Below are positions 23,348 through 30,923 of a stretch of 47,602 nt of DNA, piece after piece; the first letter of the stretch is position 1, and each line of letters starts with the position of its first letter. This stretch comes from a virus: positions 1-47,602 of the IMG/VR virus record IMGVR_UViG_3300025864_000021. One strand, given 5' to 3'. The notes below the pieces were generated by a model. That model was not told where the DNA came from, did not search any database, and was given only the letters and a program-made list of their open reading frames with translations. The position numbers and the translations under genes were made by a program.

Positions 23348-26300
23348 TGGCAACAAGACTGTACCCGCTTAACCAGACGGCACCATACACTCCCGCGACG
23401 ATTCGAGGGACGTGGAATGATACCGCGTCCCTTGTAACTAAGAAGCTCGGCACGGTCAAATTCACTGGCGACGCGAATGCAAACGTCAGCAAGGCCGAGA
23501 CTTCTACCACCAACCTCTACAGCGTCGGGCTGCTGCGGTTTGTCTCCGACGCGCTGCCAACGGCGCGCACGCTCACTGCCAGCGACACGTTCACGATCTG
23601 TATGGGCTGCTACGAGTCGTCATCTTCCGCGAATATGTTCCCGAAGATTACGATCTACGTCACGGTTGGCGACTCGGACACGGTTCGCGGCTATTTGAAA
23701 CAAGATTGGGTTGGCGCGACCGAGTGGACAACGACCGCTGGGTACCGCTCGACCGGTGCGATCGCGCTCGCTGGAACAGTGGCCGCACAGGTGGGAGACA
23801 GGATAGTCGTCGTCCTTGGGTACAGCGCAGCGAACACCTCCGCGACCAGCTACGCCGGTCAGATGTGGTACGGTGCTGGCGCTGCGATGGCGGACGGCGT
23901 GGCCGCTGCTACGACTCATACGACGACGGCGGGCTGGATCGAGTTCAGCGGCAACAACATGTTCGCGCAGTCTCAGCCCGCGTCGCTGCCGATGAATCTC
24001 CTGAGCGATGTTGGAACCGTTCAAGAGGATTTTTCTAACGCTGCCGACTGGACGGTTGCCAACGGCTCGGCGGCAGACAACACAACGGAGTTTCGGACCG
24101 GCACTCAGTCTGTCAAAATCACGGGCACGACGGCCACTGACTGTACTGCGACCAAAACTGTCAACTGGGACCTCTCGGGCAACTTCCACCGACTGCAACT
24201 CTGGTACTACTTGCACAATCCAGCGGCGGACTACCCGGCGGGCGTTCAGTTCTACCTCAGCTCGACGACCGGCTTCACGAAGTCCTACTGGCAAGAAGCC
24301 TACAACACTTATTTTCGACAGGGCTGGAACGTCCTCACCTTTGACCAGAGTGACCTCATCAACGCTGGGACTGATAGCTGGGCGTCGGCACGAATCAGAC
24401 TCCGCGTTGAATTCACCTCGGCGACTGGCAAGGCGGCGGCGATCTCGTTCGACTCACTGACTATCAACCAGATCGCGGTTCCGGCCGTGATGCTGTACTT
24501 CGACGACGCGACAACCACGCAGTACACGGTTTGTTTTCCATATATGCAGAGCTACGGAATCAAAGGTACTATTTTCTGTGATACTAGCCAGATTGATCAG
24601 GCGGGTTCCCTTACCAGCGCACAGCTCGCCGCGGTAGACGCCGCTGGCTGGACGGTCGGAAACCATACGAACTCGGCATCGGGGCTCGGCGGTCAGACAG
24701 AGGCGGCTCAGGAAGCGCAGATACTTGGCGGCAAGACCGCGCTCACAGCGCTGGGGCTGACCAAGGGCGTCAACTACGTTGCCTATCCCTCGGGTACTTT
24801 CGACCTCAACACCGACATCGCGATGGCAAACCTCGGGATGCTGTTCGGGCGAACCACCGAACCAAGTGACGGTTCGGGGGAGATTCGTCAGGCGCTGCCG
24901 TGGGGTGACTGGTATCATGTCCCGACTAGGGCCTCAACCGCTCTAACGCTCGCCACTGCGAAAACCGCTGTAGACAAAGCGATTGTTGACGGCTATATCC
25001 AGCCGATCCATTTTCATAAGGTTGGCGCTGGTGACTGGACTACAGCCGACTTCCAGAGCCTAATCGATTATCTTGCCCTCAAGGGGGTCGCCTGCATCAC
25101 GGCAGACGACTTCTATCAACTCTCGCAAGGGCCGCTTGGTGGCACGACGCTCACCGTTGCCGATGCTGACCACGCTCACAGTGTCGATAGCCCGACGCTT
25201 ACCCAAGCGTATTCGCTCACCGTGGCAGATGCGGGGCACGCTCATACGGCTGAGACACCTGCACTAACGCAGGTTCACAGTCTCACGGTTGCGGATAGCG
25301 GACACGTTCACGCTGCCGAGAACGTCACGCTGGCATCGGATGTCGCGCTCACCGTGGCGGATTCCAACCACGCTCACACGGCGGAGGCCATCCCGACTCT
25401 GTTCTCAGACCTGGACGAGATACAGCGGTCGGCAGGCGGAGAAGATTCCTACGCCACAGTTCAGCACCTCACGGCGGACGTCGATACATGGGACGATGCT
25501 GGCCCGTTCACAGGCGGCACGACCTATTTTTATCGCGGACGGCACTGGACAGGCACCGAGGCTGGCGACTGGTCTGCATCGGCGAGTGTGACGTTCGCAG
25601 GCGCGATTGACCTTGTTGTAGCTGACGTAGCGCATGCCCATACGGCAGATGCACCGACGCTGACTCAAGCACACTCACTCACCGTGGCCGACGTAGCGCA
25701 CGCTTCTGCAACCGAGTCGCCCGTACTGACGCAGGCCCACTTGTTGGCGGTGGTTGATAGCAGCCATGTCCACACAGTAGATGCACCAGCGCTAACGCAG
25801 GCGCATAGCCTGGCCGTAGCCGATGCGAGCCACGGACACAGCGCGGAGTCGCCAGTCCTGACCCAGACGTATGTGTGGTACGTTTCGCGGAATGGCAATA
25901 ATGGCAGTGGCGGATCGTGGGCGAACGCCTGGAATGAACTTGACCAGATTGATTGGGCGAGTGTCCAACCGGGAGATCGAATCCTCATCGATGGCGGGAC
26001 GAGTGTCTGCTCTTCGCCATTCAACGCTCTGTCAACCACTCCATTCGATTTCTCATCGCCGAAGCCGGGACAGACTGGCGGCGGCGGGATGCTCTACAAC
26101 ACGACACTGACGATCGGCAAGTCGGGCACCACGGCTGCTCCAATCACGATTCAGCGAGCCACGGAATCAGGCCACAACGGGACGGCTGTCTTCTTCGGTG
26201 GCAGGCTCTCGAGCTTGCCCGCCTGCACTCAGTCGAGCTACACCAACCAGACCTCAGGGAATGTGCTGGCCGAATCAATTCGGGTGAATGCATATCACGA

Positions 26301-28491
26301 CGTTGTGATTGATGGGATGGATCGCTCCGGCATCGTCATCTACGGGGCCGAGGCCGGAGTCAATATCCACTCGACATCAGCGGCCTTTGTCACCCTGAGG
26401 AATATGGAGATATTCGACAACGGCGTCGCTCTGCACACTGTTGGGTTTGGCTGGTATTCCGACAATCCCGGCATCTGGATGGTAGGCCACGATCTTACCT
26501 TCGACCGAATGCTCGTCCACGACAACGGGCAAGACGCGATTCAGGATGGCACGAAGAACGGTGTTGGCCAGTATAACGTGACCATAACCGACTCCTGGCT
26601 CTACTGTAGCCGGGAGAACCCGTATCAGCCTGGATACGGTTTCAACACAGGGTGGGGTGAGATCGGCACTCATCCCGATGGCCTACAGACCTGGGATGGC
26701 GGGACTCAGACTGGCCTCACCGTTCGGAACACCGTCTTTGGCCCCTACCTCGGGCAAGGTTTCTATCCCGCCGACTCGGGCACCCCCGCCAAGTGGAACA
26801 ACGTCACACTCGACAATCTACTTTTCATGAATATTCTGTACGACAGCATCAATGCCGACGGCAACTCAACGACCAACTGGCAGATGCAGCACATTACGTC
26901 CTACAAATGGGGAGCCGCTCCTGACGGCATCAATGGCGCGCACCTCGACATGATTCGAGGGTCGGGTCACACGTTGACTGACTCGATCTTCGTGAACGCG
27001 GCCAACGATACGGGGCTGACAGGCGTGACTGGCTCGGGCAACTTCTACCACAACACCGATCCGGTGCCTGGTGGGACTAACGCTGATCCTCAGTTTGTCG
27101 CGGTTCTGGCAACTGGGACTCCCCACTTCAGCGACCTCCTGGCGGTGGACCTTACCCCTCAGAATGGAGCTTGTGCAGGTAAGGGATCGACACTGCACAC
27201 GCTCCAGGACATACTCGACCAGATCGACACTCTCAACCTAACCAACCACCTGATCATCGCCGACGTGGCTCACGGTCACTCTGCCGAGGCCGTGACTCTG
27301 ACTCAGGCGCATACGCTGTCTGTCGCGGATTCGAGTCACGTTCACTCGGCAGACGCACCGACCTTGACTCAGGCGCAGGTTCTGACGGTAGCCCCCTCTG
27401 ACCACGCTCATTCGGTAGAGGCTCCTGTTCTGACTCAGGCTCATACGCTGACAGTGGACGACAGCAGCCACGTTCACACCGCTGCCAATGTGACGCTCGG
27501 AGCAGCCGACACGTTGGTTGTCGAGGACTCCAGCCATGCGTCCTCCGTGGAGTCGCCGACGCTGACTCAGGCGCATAATCTGACGGTTAGCGATAGCAGC
27601 CACTTGCACTCGGCAGAGACTCCGACTCTGGTGCAGGCGTTTACCCTGACGGTAGCCGACTCGGGGCACGCTCATACGGCAGCATCACCGATACTGACTC
27701 AGGCGCACGTTCTGACCGTTGCTGACAGCGGGCACGCTCACTCAGCCGAATCTCCCGCACTAGTGCAGGCGTTCACCCTCGTAGTCGCCGATGTAGCGCA
27801 CTCCCACTCAGTCGATGCTCCGACCCTAGCTCAAGCGCACACGCTGACCGTCGCCGCCTCTACGCACGTCCACCAGGCCGACAACGTGACGCTAGGGACC
27901 GCTGACATGCTAGCAGTTGCGGATGTGACTCACGCACACTCGGCAGCGTCGCCAACACTGACGCAACTCCACAACCTGATAATCGCCGACGCGAGTCACG
28001 CGCACTCGGCGGACGCGGTGTTGCTCACGCAGGCGCACTCGCTGGCGGTGGCAGGCTCGGCACACGCGCACACGAGCGAGAACGTCACGCTCAGCTACGG
28101 TACGACCCTCACGGTTGCCGACGTAGCTCACGGTCACTCTGTCGAGGCTGTGACGCTGACTCAGAATCACGTGTTGACAGTCGCCGCGGCAACGCACGCG
28201 CATACAGCCGCGTCGATCGCGCTGACTCAGTGGCACGCGCTATTGGTTGCCGATCTCGCGCACGTCCATACCGCGGACTCGCCGTCGCTCGGGCAGGACC
28301 ATGTGCTCACGGTCGCCAATGTCTCGCACACGCTGACGCTGGATGGGGTCGTGGTAGTGGAGGGCAGCGCGATCGTGCCGTTCCGGGTGTTCGTTGTCCA
28401 GGCGCGGCAGTTGGCGTTCGTAGTAGCAGCGCGACCAACGACATTCTCGGTGCCGGCTCGCAATCTGACGTTTACGGTGGTGAAAAGATGA
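23347..28491 (+). CDS. Giant fibre protein: His-x-His repeats, deacetylase-like and beta-helix domains
   Basis: 1714 residues. Order: beta-rich N-terminal domain (about 1-220); jelly-roll carbohydrate-binding-like domain (220-378); NodB-like polysaccharide deacetylase-like domain (about 380-595) with MLYFDDA, VGNHTNSAS, YPSGTFD and IHFHKV in the expected order; four repeats (599-685); a fibronectin-III-like module (685-755, TTYFYRGRHWTG); four repeats (756-840); a parallel beta-helix (841-1296, YVSRNGNNGSGGSWANAW); about sixteen repeats (1302-1667); a beta-rich end. It probably forms a long adsorption fibre with surface-glycan enzymes. The second His of the deacetylase HxxxH-type motif is Ser, so activity is doubtful. 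Confidence 0.82.
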   Translation: MATRLYPLNQTAPYTPATIRGTWNDTASLVTKKLGTVKFTGDANANVSKAETSTTNLYSVGLLRFVSDALPTARTLTASDTFTICMGCYESSSSANMFPKITIYVTVGDSDTVRGYLKQDWVGATEWTTTAGYRSTGAIALAGTVAAQVGDRIVVVLGYSAANTSATSYAGQMWYGAGAAMADGVAAATTHTTTAGWIEFSGNNMFAQSQPASLPMNLLSDVGTVQEDFSNAADWTVANGSAADNTTEFRTGTQSVKITGTTATDCTATKTVNWDLSGNFHRLQLWYYLHNPAADYPAGVQFYLSSTTGFTKSYWQEAYNTYFRQGWNVLTFDQSDLINAGTDSWASARIRLRVEFTSATGKAAAISFDSLTINQIAVPAVMLYFDDATTTQYTVCFPYMQSYGIKGTIFCDTSQIDQAGSLTSAQLAAVDAAGWTVGNHTNSASGLGGQTEAAQEAQILGGKTALTALGLTKGVNYVAYPSGTFDLNTDIAMANLGMLFGRTTEPSDGSGEIRQALPWGDWYHVPTRASTALTLATAKTAVDKAIVDGYIQPIHFHKVGAGDWTTADFQSLIDYLALKGVACITADDFYQLSQGPLGGTTLTVADADHAHSVDSPTLTQAYSLTVADAGHAHTAETPALTQVHSLTVADSGHVHAAENVTLASDVALTVADSNHAHTAEAIPTLFSDLDEIQRSAGGEDSYATVQHLTADVDTWDDAGPFTGGTTYFYRGRHWTGTEAGDWSASASVTFAGAIDLVVADVAHAHTADAPTLTQAHSLTVADVAHASATESPVLTQAHLLAVVDSSHVHTVDAPALTQAHSLAVADASHGHSAESPVLTQTYVWYVSRNGNNGSGGSWANAWNELDQIDWASVQPGDRILIDGGTSVCSSPFNALSTTPFDFSSPKPGQTGGGGMLYNTTLTIGKSGTTAAPITIQRATESGHNGTAVFFGGRLSSLPACTQSSYTNQTSGNVLAESIRVNAYHDVVIDGMDRSGIVIYGAEAGVNIHSTSAAFVTLRNMEIFDNGVALHTVGFGWYSDNPGIWMVGHDLTFDRMLVHDNGQDAIQDGTKNGVGQYNVTITDSWLYCSRENPYQPGYGFNTGWGEIGTHPDGLQTWDGGTQTGLTVRNTVFGPYLGQGFYPADSGTPAKWNNVTLDNLLFMNILYDSINADGNSTTNWQMQHITSYKWGAAPDGINGAHLDMIRGSGHTLTDSIFVNAANDTGLTGVTGSGNFYHNTDPVPGGTNADPQFVAVLATGTPHFSDLLAVDLTPQNGACAGKGSTLHTLQDILDQIDTLNLTNHLIIADVAHGHSAEAVTLTQAHTLSVADSSHVHSADAPTLTQAQVLTVAPSDHAHSVEAPVLTQAHTLTVDDSSHVHTAANVTLGAADTLVVEDSSHASSVESPTLTQAHNLTVSDSSHLHSAETPTLVQAFTLTVADSGHAHTAASPILTQAHVLTVADSGHAHSAESPALVQAFTLVVADVAHSHSVDAPTLAQAHTLTVAASTHVHQADNVTLGTADMLAVADVTHAHSAASPTLTQLHNLIIADASHAHSADAVLLTQAHSLAVAGSAHAHTSENVTLSYGTTLTVADVAHGHSVEAVTLTQNHVLTVAAATHAHTAASIALTQWHALLVADLAHVHTADSPSLGQDHVLTVANVSHTLTLDGVVVVEGSAIVPFRVFVVQARQLAFVVAARPTTFSVPARNLTFTVVKR
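25141..25400 (+). repeat. 66-bp coding repeats, block 2 (four copies)
   Basis: Four His-x-His units between the deacetylase-like domain and the fibronectin-like module; the last two copies are degenerate after the His pair. Confidence 0.8.
25612..25868 (+). repeat. 66-bp coding repeats, block 3 (four copies)
   Basis: Four His-x-His units linking the fibronectin-like module to the beta-helix. One copy reads HASA, losing the second His. Confidence 0.8.
27250..28345 (+). repeat. 66-bp coding repeats, block 4 (about sixteen copies)
   Basis: The longest run. Most copies keep H-x-H; some replace the third His with Phe or Gln (VQAF, TQAQ), and one reads HASS. A final degenerate unit (NVSHTLTLDG) marks the end of the array. 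Confidence 0.85.
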
Positions 28492-28799
28492 GCACGCTAA
28501 CAACTAGTCCCGCGACGTTTGAAATGGCAATCTCGGAAATCAAAGCGGCAGGCTTCGACTTCACGCCAGAACTGGGCGCGACTACGATTGTGTCGGCGAC
28601 CTCTACGCTGATCGACAAACAGACTGGTGTCGCCTGCCCGTCCGCGCTGACGACACTGAGCCACACTACAACGGGTGTGACTCAGACGGTGACAGGCTCG
28701 TTCCTTCTGCCGAATCATAGTTACTCGCTGCGAGTAACCATCGTTCCGTCGGACGGGATGAACACAACGGCCGAGACGGTGATCAACTGTATTTTCTGA
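28488..28799 (+). CDS. Small beta-sandwich protein closing the fibre operon
   Basis: 103 residues, ATG overlapping the giant gene stop (ATGA). The strand pattern (ACPSALTTLSHTTTGVTQTV, then HSYSLRVTIVPSD) looks like a fibronectin- or Ig-like domain, as used for virion surface decoration or fibre-tip attachment. No enzyme motif. It is the last gene of the late operon, followed by a strong hairpin. Confidence 0.6.
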   Translation: MSTLTTSPATFEMAISEIKAAGFDFTPELGATTIVSATSTLIDKQTGVACPSALTTLSHTTTGVTQTVTGSFLLPNHSYSLRVTIVPSDGMNTTAETVINCIF

Positions 28800-28818
28800 C
28801 CCTCCTCTCCTCTCCTCG

Positions 28819-28856
28819 CGGAACGGCCACCAGCGCTATTACTGGTGGCCGTTCCG
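28819..28856 (+). terminator. Strong hairpin after the late operon
   Basis: CGGAACGGCCACCAG (28819-28833) pairs perfectly with CTGGTGGCCGTTCCG (28842-28856), a 15-bp stem with an 8-base loop. A clear T-run does not follow (TTGCCCG), so termination may be inefficient or factor-dependent, but its place at the end of the late genes supports the call. Confidence 0.6.
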
Positions 28857-29099
28857 TTGCCCGCGCCCGCCCTCGGTTTGAACTAACAAGGTTTGCTTGT
28901 GAGTTGCCCTCTTCACAGTGCCCCAGGAGGCCTCTACGTTTACGAGAGGGTACGATTCTACCTCTCAATAGCAGTCGATCTAGCCCTCGGCTTGAGGATT
29001 GCGCCTACGCGATGCTTCGCGCGCAGTCCGACGCGGATCGAGATCGAGATCGCGAAAACCAGGTTACAAAACTCTAATGCGATCTGCCTCTAAAACCCC
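28857..29099. other. Non-coding stretch between late and small rightward operons
   Basis: About 240 bases without a convincing gene. A 66-codon frame from TTG 28893 lacks a ribosome site and runs into the promoter region. CGATCTAGC, GCGATGCTTCGCGCGC and the run CGGATCGAGATCGAGATCGCG (written in parts here: ATCGAG twice, then ATCGCG) are local short repeats. Nothing else is supported. Confidence 0.5.
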
Positions 29100-29137
29100 T
29101 TGACACTATAACGCGGCCGCGCTATAGTAACGGTGTC
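29100..29137 (+). promoter_or_regulatory. Promoter with long overlapping palindrome for the small rightward operon
   Basis: TTGACA (29100-29105), 17 bases, TATAGT (29123-29128). The spacer and -10 box form a 24-base near-palindrome, ACTATAACGCGG/CCGCGCTATAGT (one mismatched pair), and the outer TTGACAC / GGTGTCGA extend it. The boxes match the capsid promoter at 5715 exactly. It reads into the gene at 29182. Confidence 0.75.
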
Positions 29138-29181
29138 GAGAGAAATCAACCCCCTCTCACCAGCCACGAGGAGCAAGCCAG

Positions 29182-29529
29182 ATGCCGAAGTACGAATCCG
29201 ACGCCGAGCGCGCCGCCCGTGTCAACGCCGCCAGAGCGCGTCAGGACAAGCTACACCCGCCGACACCCGCCACCGCCAGTGATGACCTTCGCACGCAGCG
29301 CGAATTCATTGCGCTGAGCCTCGGGGCCGCGCTAACAACGAGCAGCGAGTTAGCAGCGCGCGCGAATGACCAGGACGGGCCGGCTGGTTGGGCCAGAGTT
29401 CGGGCCGCCGACGCCAAGACCGAGCTAGCTCGGTCCGCGCTCCTAGCTTTCGACACCGCACACCCCGAGATCGTCGCCGCCATCCGGGCCGAAAAGGCGG
29501 CTACTCTCAAATCGCACGAGTGGGATTAG
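29182..29529 (+). CDS. Hypothetical Ala/Arg-rich protein
   Basis: 115 residues, ATG after ACGAGGAGC. Helical and charged at both ends (YESDAERAARVNAARARQDK; KTELARSALLAFDTAHPEIV) with a helical middle. No recognised family. First gene of the operon from the promoter at 29100, about 54 bases downstream of the -10 box, so it may be expressed early or from the prophage. Confidence 0.65.
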   Translation: MPKYESDAERAARVNAARARQDKLHPPTPATASDDLRTQREFIALSLGAALTTSSELAARANDQDGPAGWARVRAADAKTELARSALLAFDTAHPEIVAAIRAEKAATLKSHEWD

Positions 29530-29549
29530 TTAGGCAAGGAGCAACCACG

Positions 29550-29744
29550 ATGACGGATCAATTCTTCAGCACACGCGGGGCTTTCGAGCCGAAGTGGACG
29601 CAGGAACAGCTCAATAACTTGTACGCGCGAGCCGTCAAGGCGTCCAACTCGCCGGACCAGGCAGACATCGATACCGGCGAGCCGGCCGAGATACTACGGA
29701 TCAAGTACGAATACGAGTTAGCCCGAGCGCATCACGCTTTTTAG
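29550..29744 (+). CDS. Hypothetical small helical protein
   Basis: 64 residues from ATG 29550 with CAAGGAGC upstream. Mostly helical (WTQEQLNNLYARAVKASNS; EILRIKYEYELARAHHAF). No family recognised. Second gene of the small rightward operon. Confidence 0.6.
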   Translation: MTDQFFSTRGAFEPKWTQEQLNNLYARAVKASNSPDQADIDTGEPAEILRIKYEYELARAHHAF

Positions 29745-29834
29745 CTAGCGCGGAGTGGCAGCCCGGCCGTGTTGGTCGGGCTGGTAACGCGGCGAGCCGG
29801 TCACAGCCCGGCCAGCGTTGGAGGAGATCGCCCA

Positions 29835-30050
29835 ATGGCAGCGCAGTTAGACTCCGCCGATTACCCAACATTTCTCGCCATCTCGAGCAGCCCACCCGGC
29901 GAGCCGGTAAAGATGAACTACGTCACCCTCCAGGAGCTGGAGGACGTGCTGGCAGGAGTCCACTCCGTGGATATCTATGCGGCATGGGCCGACCGCAAAG
30001 ACGCGGACCGGCTGCACCGATTGTGGACCAGGTATCTTCAGGGGGGATAG
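29835..30050 (+). CDS. Hypothetical small acidic protein
   Basis: 71 residues from ATG 29835 with TTGGAGGAGATC upstream. The 90-base gap before it holds a GC-rich hairpin (AGCCCG ... CGGGCT) and two copies of CAGCCCGGCC. The protein is strand-helix (VTLQELEDVLAGVHSVDIYA) with a basic C-terminus (DADRLHRLWTRYLQ). Not recognised. Confidence 0.6.
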   Translation: MAAQLDSADYPTFLAISSSPPGEPVKMNYVTLQELEDVLAGVHSVDIYAAWADRKDADRLHRLWTRYLQGG

Positions 30051-30062
30051 GGGAGTAACACA

Positions 30063-30308
30063 ATGTCTGGAACCATCTATCGCTCGACTTGCCTGTGTTT
30101 GTCATCCGGGCCAGAGCCAGAGGGTTACTCCATTAAGAATGGACGTTCAGCCGAGTGGACGGAATGGGATGCCGCCTGGCGAATAGCAGTTGACGCCCAT
30201 CACCCGCGCTGTTGCGAGGAGCAGCAGCGGCTTGGTCGGCACGGGTTCCCACTCCTGGACTGCCAGCAGAATCGCGATGTGGCCAACTGCCCCCACGTCG
30301 CACGGTAG
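30063..30308 (+). CDS. Hypothetical Cys/His-rich small protein
   Basis: 81 residues, ATG after GGGGAGTAACACA. It holds six Cys (STCLCLSS, HPRCCEEQ, LLDCQQ, ANCPHV) and several His, so metal binding is possible, but the spacing matches no known finger. Not recognised. Fourth gene of the small rightward operon. Confidence 0.6.
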   Translation: MSGTIYRSTCLCLSSGPEPEGYSIKNGRSAEWTEWDAAWRIAVDAHHPRCCEEQQRLGRHGFPLLDCQQNRDVANCPHVAR

Positions 30309-30324
30309 GAGGAGGAGGAACGAC

Positions 30325-30744
30325 ATGCTCTTTTCTCGAATCGTCCAGGACGCGGCCGAGGATGCGTTTGGCCCGTCGGCTCGCGTCCACCTGACACTCC
30401 GAGAGCCGCACCCGCTCTCGACCCAGCCGCGCGTCTGGGTGGCGTGGGCTGGCGACGATGACGAGGTGTTCGCGATTGGAGTCGGCGACACCACCGACGG
30501 AGCATTCCGAGACCTGCTGCGAGTGGTCTACTCCGAGGACCGCACGGTGAGCATCGAGACCACGGCGCGCGTGTTCTGTGTCAACACCTCGCGCATCCGC
30601 CAGATCGTGCTAGCCGGTAGGTTAGCCCCGATCAGTGCGGGCCAGAGTCCGAACAGCGCGCGGTTTGCGCCGACGGACGTGCTCGGGCGAGCGGGGCTGC
30701 TAGGTGCGTCGTTCGGCGGTGTAGCCTCGTTGACAGTGGAATAA
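30325..30744 (+). CDS. Putative DNA-binding protein near attP (excisionase candidate)
   Basis: 139 residues from ATG 30325 after a long GGAGGAGGAGG. The N-terminal half is beta-rich (HLTLREPHPL; VWVAWAGDDDEVFAIGVGD). The C-terminal half holds a MerR/excisionase-like helix-turn-helix pattern: SIETTARVFCVNTSRIRQIV, then AGRLAPIS ... ARFAPTDVLG, which reads as recognition helix plus wing. It ends about 90 bases before attP and points toward it, so it may be the directionality factor for the integrase; that is inference. An alternative is an early regulator. Confidence 0.5.
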   Translation: MLFSRIVQDAAEDAFGPSARVHLTLREPHPLSTQPRVWVAWAGDDDEVFAIGVGDTTDGAFRDLLRVVYSEDRTVSIETTARVFCVNTSRIRQIVLAGRLAPISAGQSPNSARFAPTDVLGRAGLLGASFGGVASLTVE

Positions 30745-30833
30745 ACGCGCTGACCCGCGAGGAGCCGAGAATAGCGCGGTAGTTCATTCTTATTGTGCTT
30801 CGATGGGGCTACATTCACTCAAGCCGAGGCACT

Positions 30834-30886
30834 AGAGCGGACTCTGGATCAGAAGACCCTAGGTTCGAATCCTAGTCCGGCAGCCA
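30834..30886 (+). other. attP: attP core: 3' end of a tRNA-Gln gene
   Basis: The stretch AGAGCGGACTCTGGATC (30834-30850) resembles an anticodon arm with CTG (Gln), and 30851-30886 gives a complete T-arm (CTAGG TTCGAAT CCTAG), acceptor strand TCCGGCA, discriminator G and CCA. The 5' half of a tRNA is absent, so this is not a functional gene. It abuts the integrase gene, as in phages that integrate into tRNA genes and restore the 3' end. Confidence 0.8.
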
Positions 30887-30923
30887 CCCCTTCAGATTAT
30901 CAAGTCTGGAGGGGTTTTCTTTT
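30887..30923 (+). terminator. Terminator at the attP/integrase border
   Basis: CCCCTTCAGA (30887-30896) pairs with TCTGGAGGGG (30905-30914), one wobble, followed by TTTTCTTTT. It ends the small rightward operon. The integrase stop codon (minus strand, 30892-30894) lies inside its left arm. It also follows the tRNA 3' end directly, so it may derive from the terminator of the host tRNA gene. Confidence 0.85.

Noticed and set aside
23620-24294. 224-codon open frame on the minus strand
   Set aside because: Opposite the giant fibre gene, Arg-rich and without domain pattern.
28893-29093. 66-codon frame in the gap after the late operon
   Set aside because: TTG start without ribosome site, unusual composition, ends beside a promoter.
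30781-30886. Complete tRNA-Gln gene
   Set aside because: Only the T-arm and acceptor 3' strand are intact; the anticodon stem does not pair fully and no 5' acceptor strand (TGCCGGA) is present.
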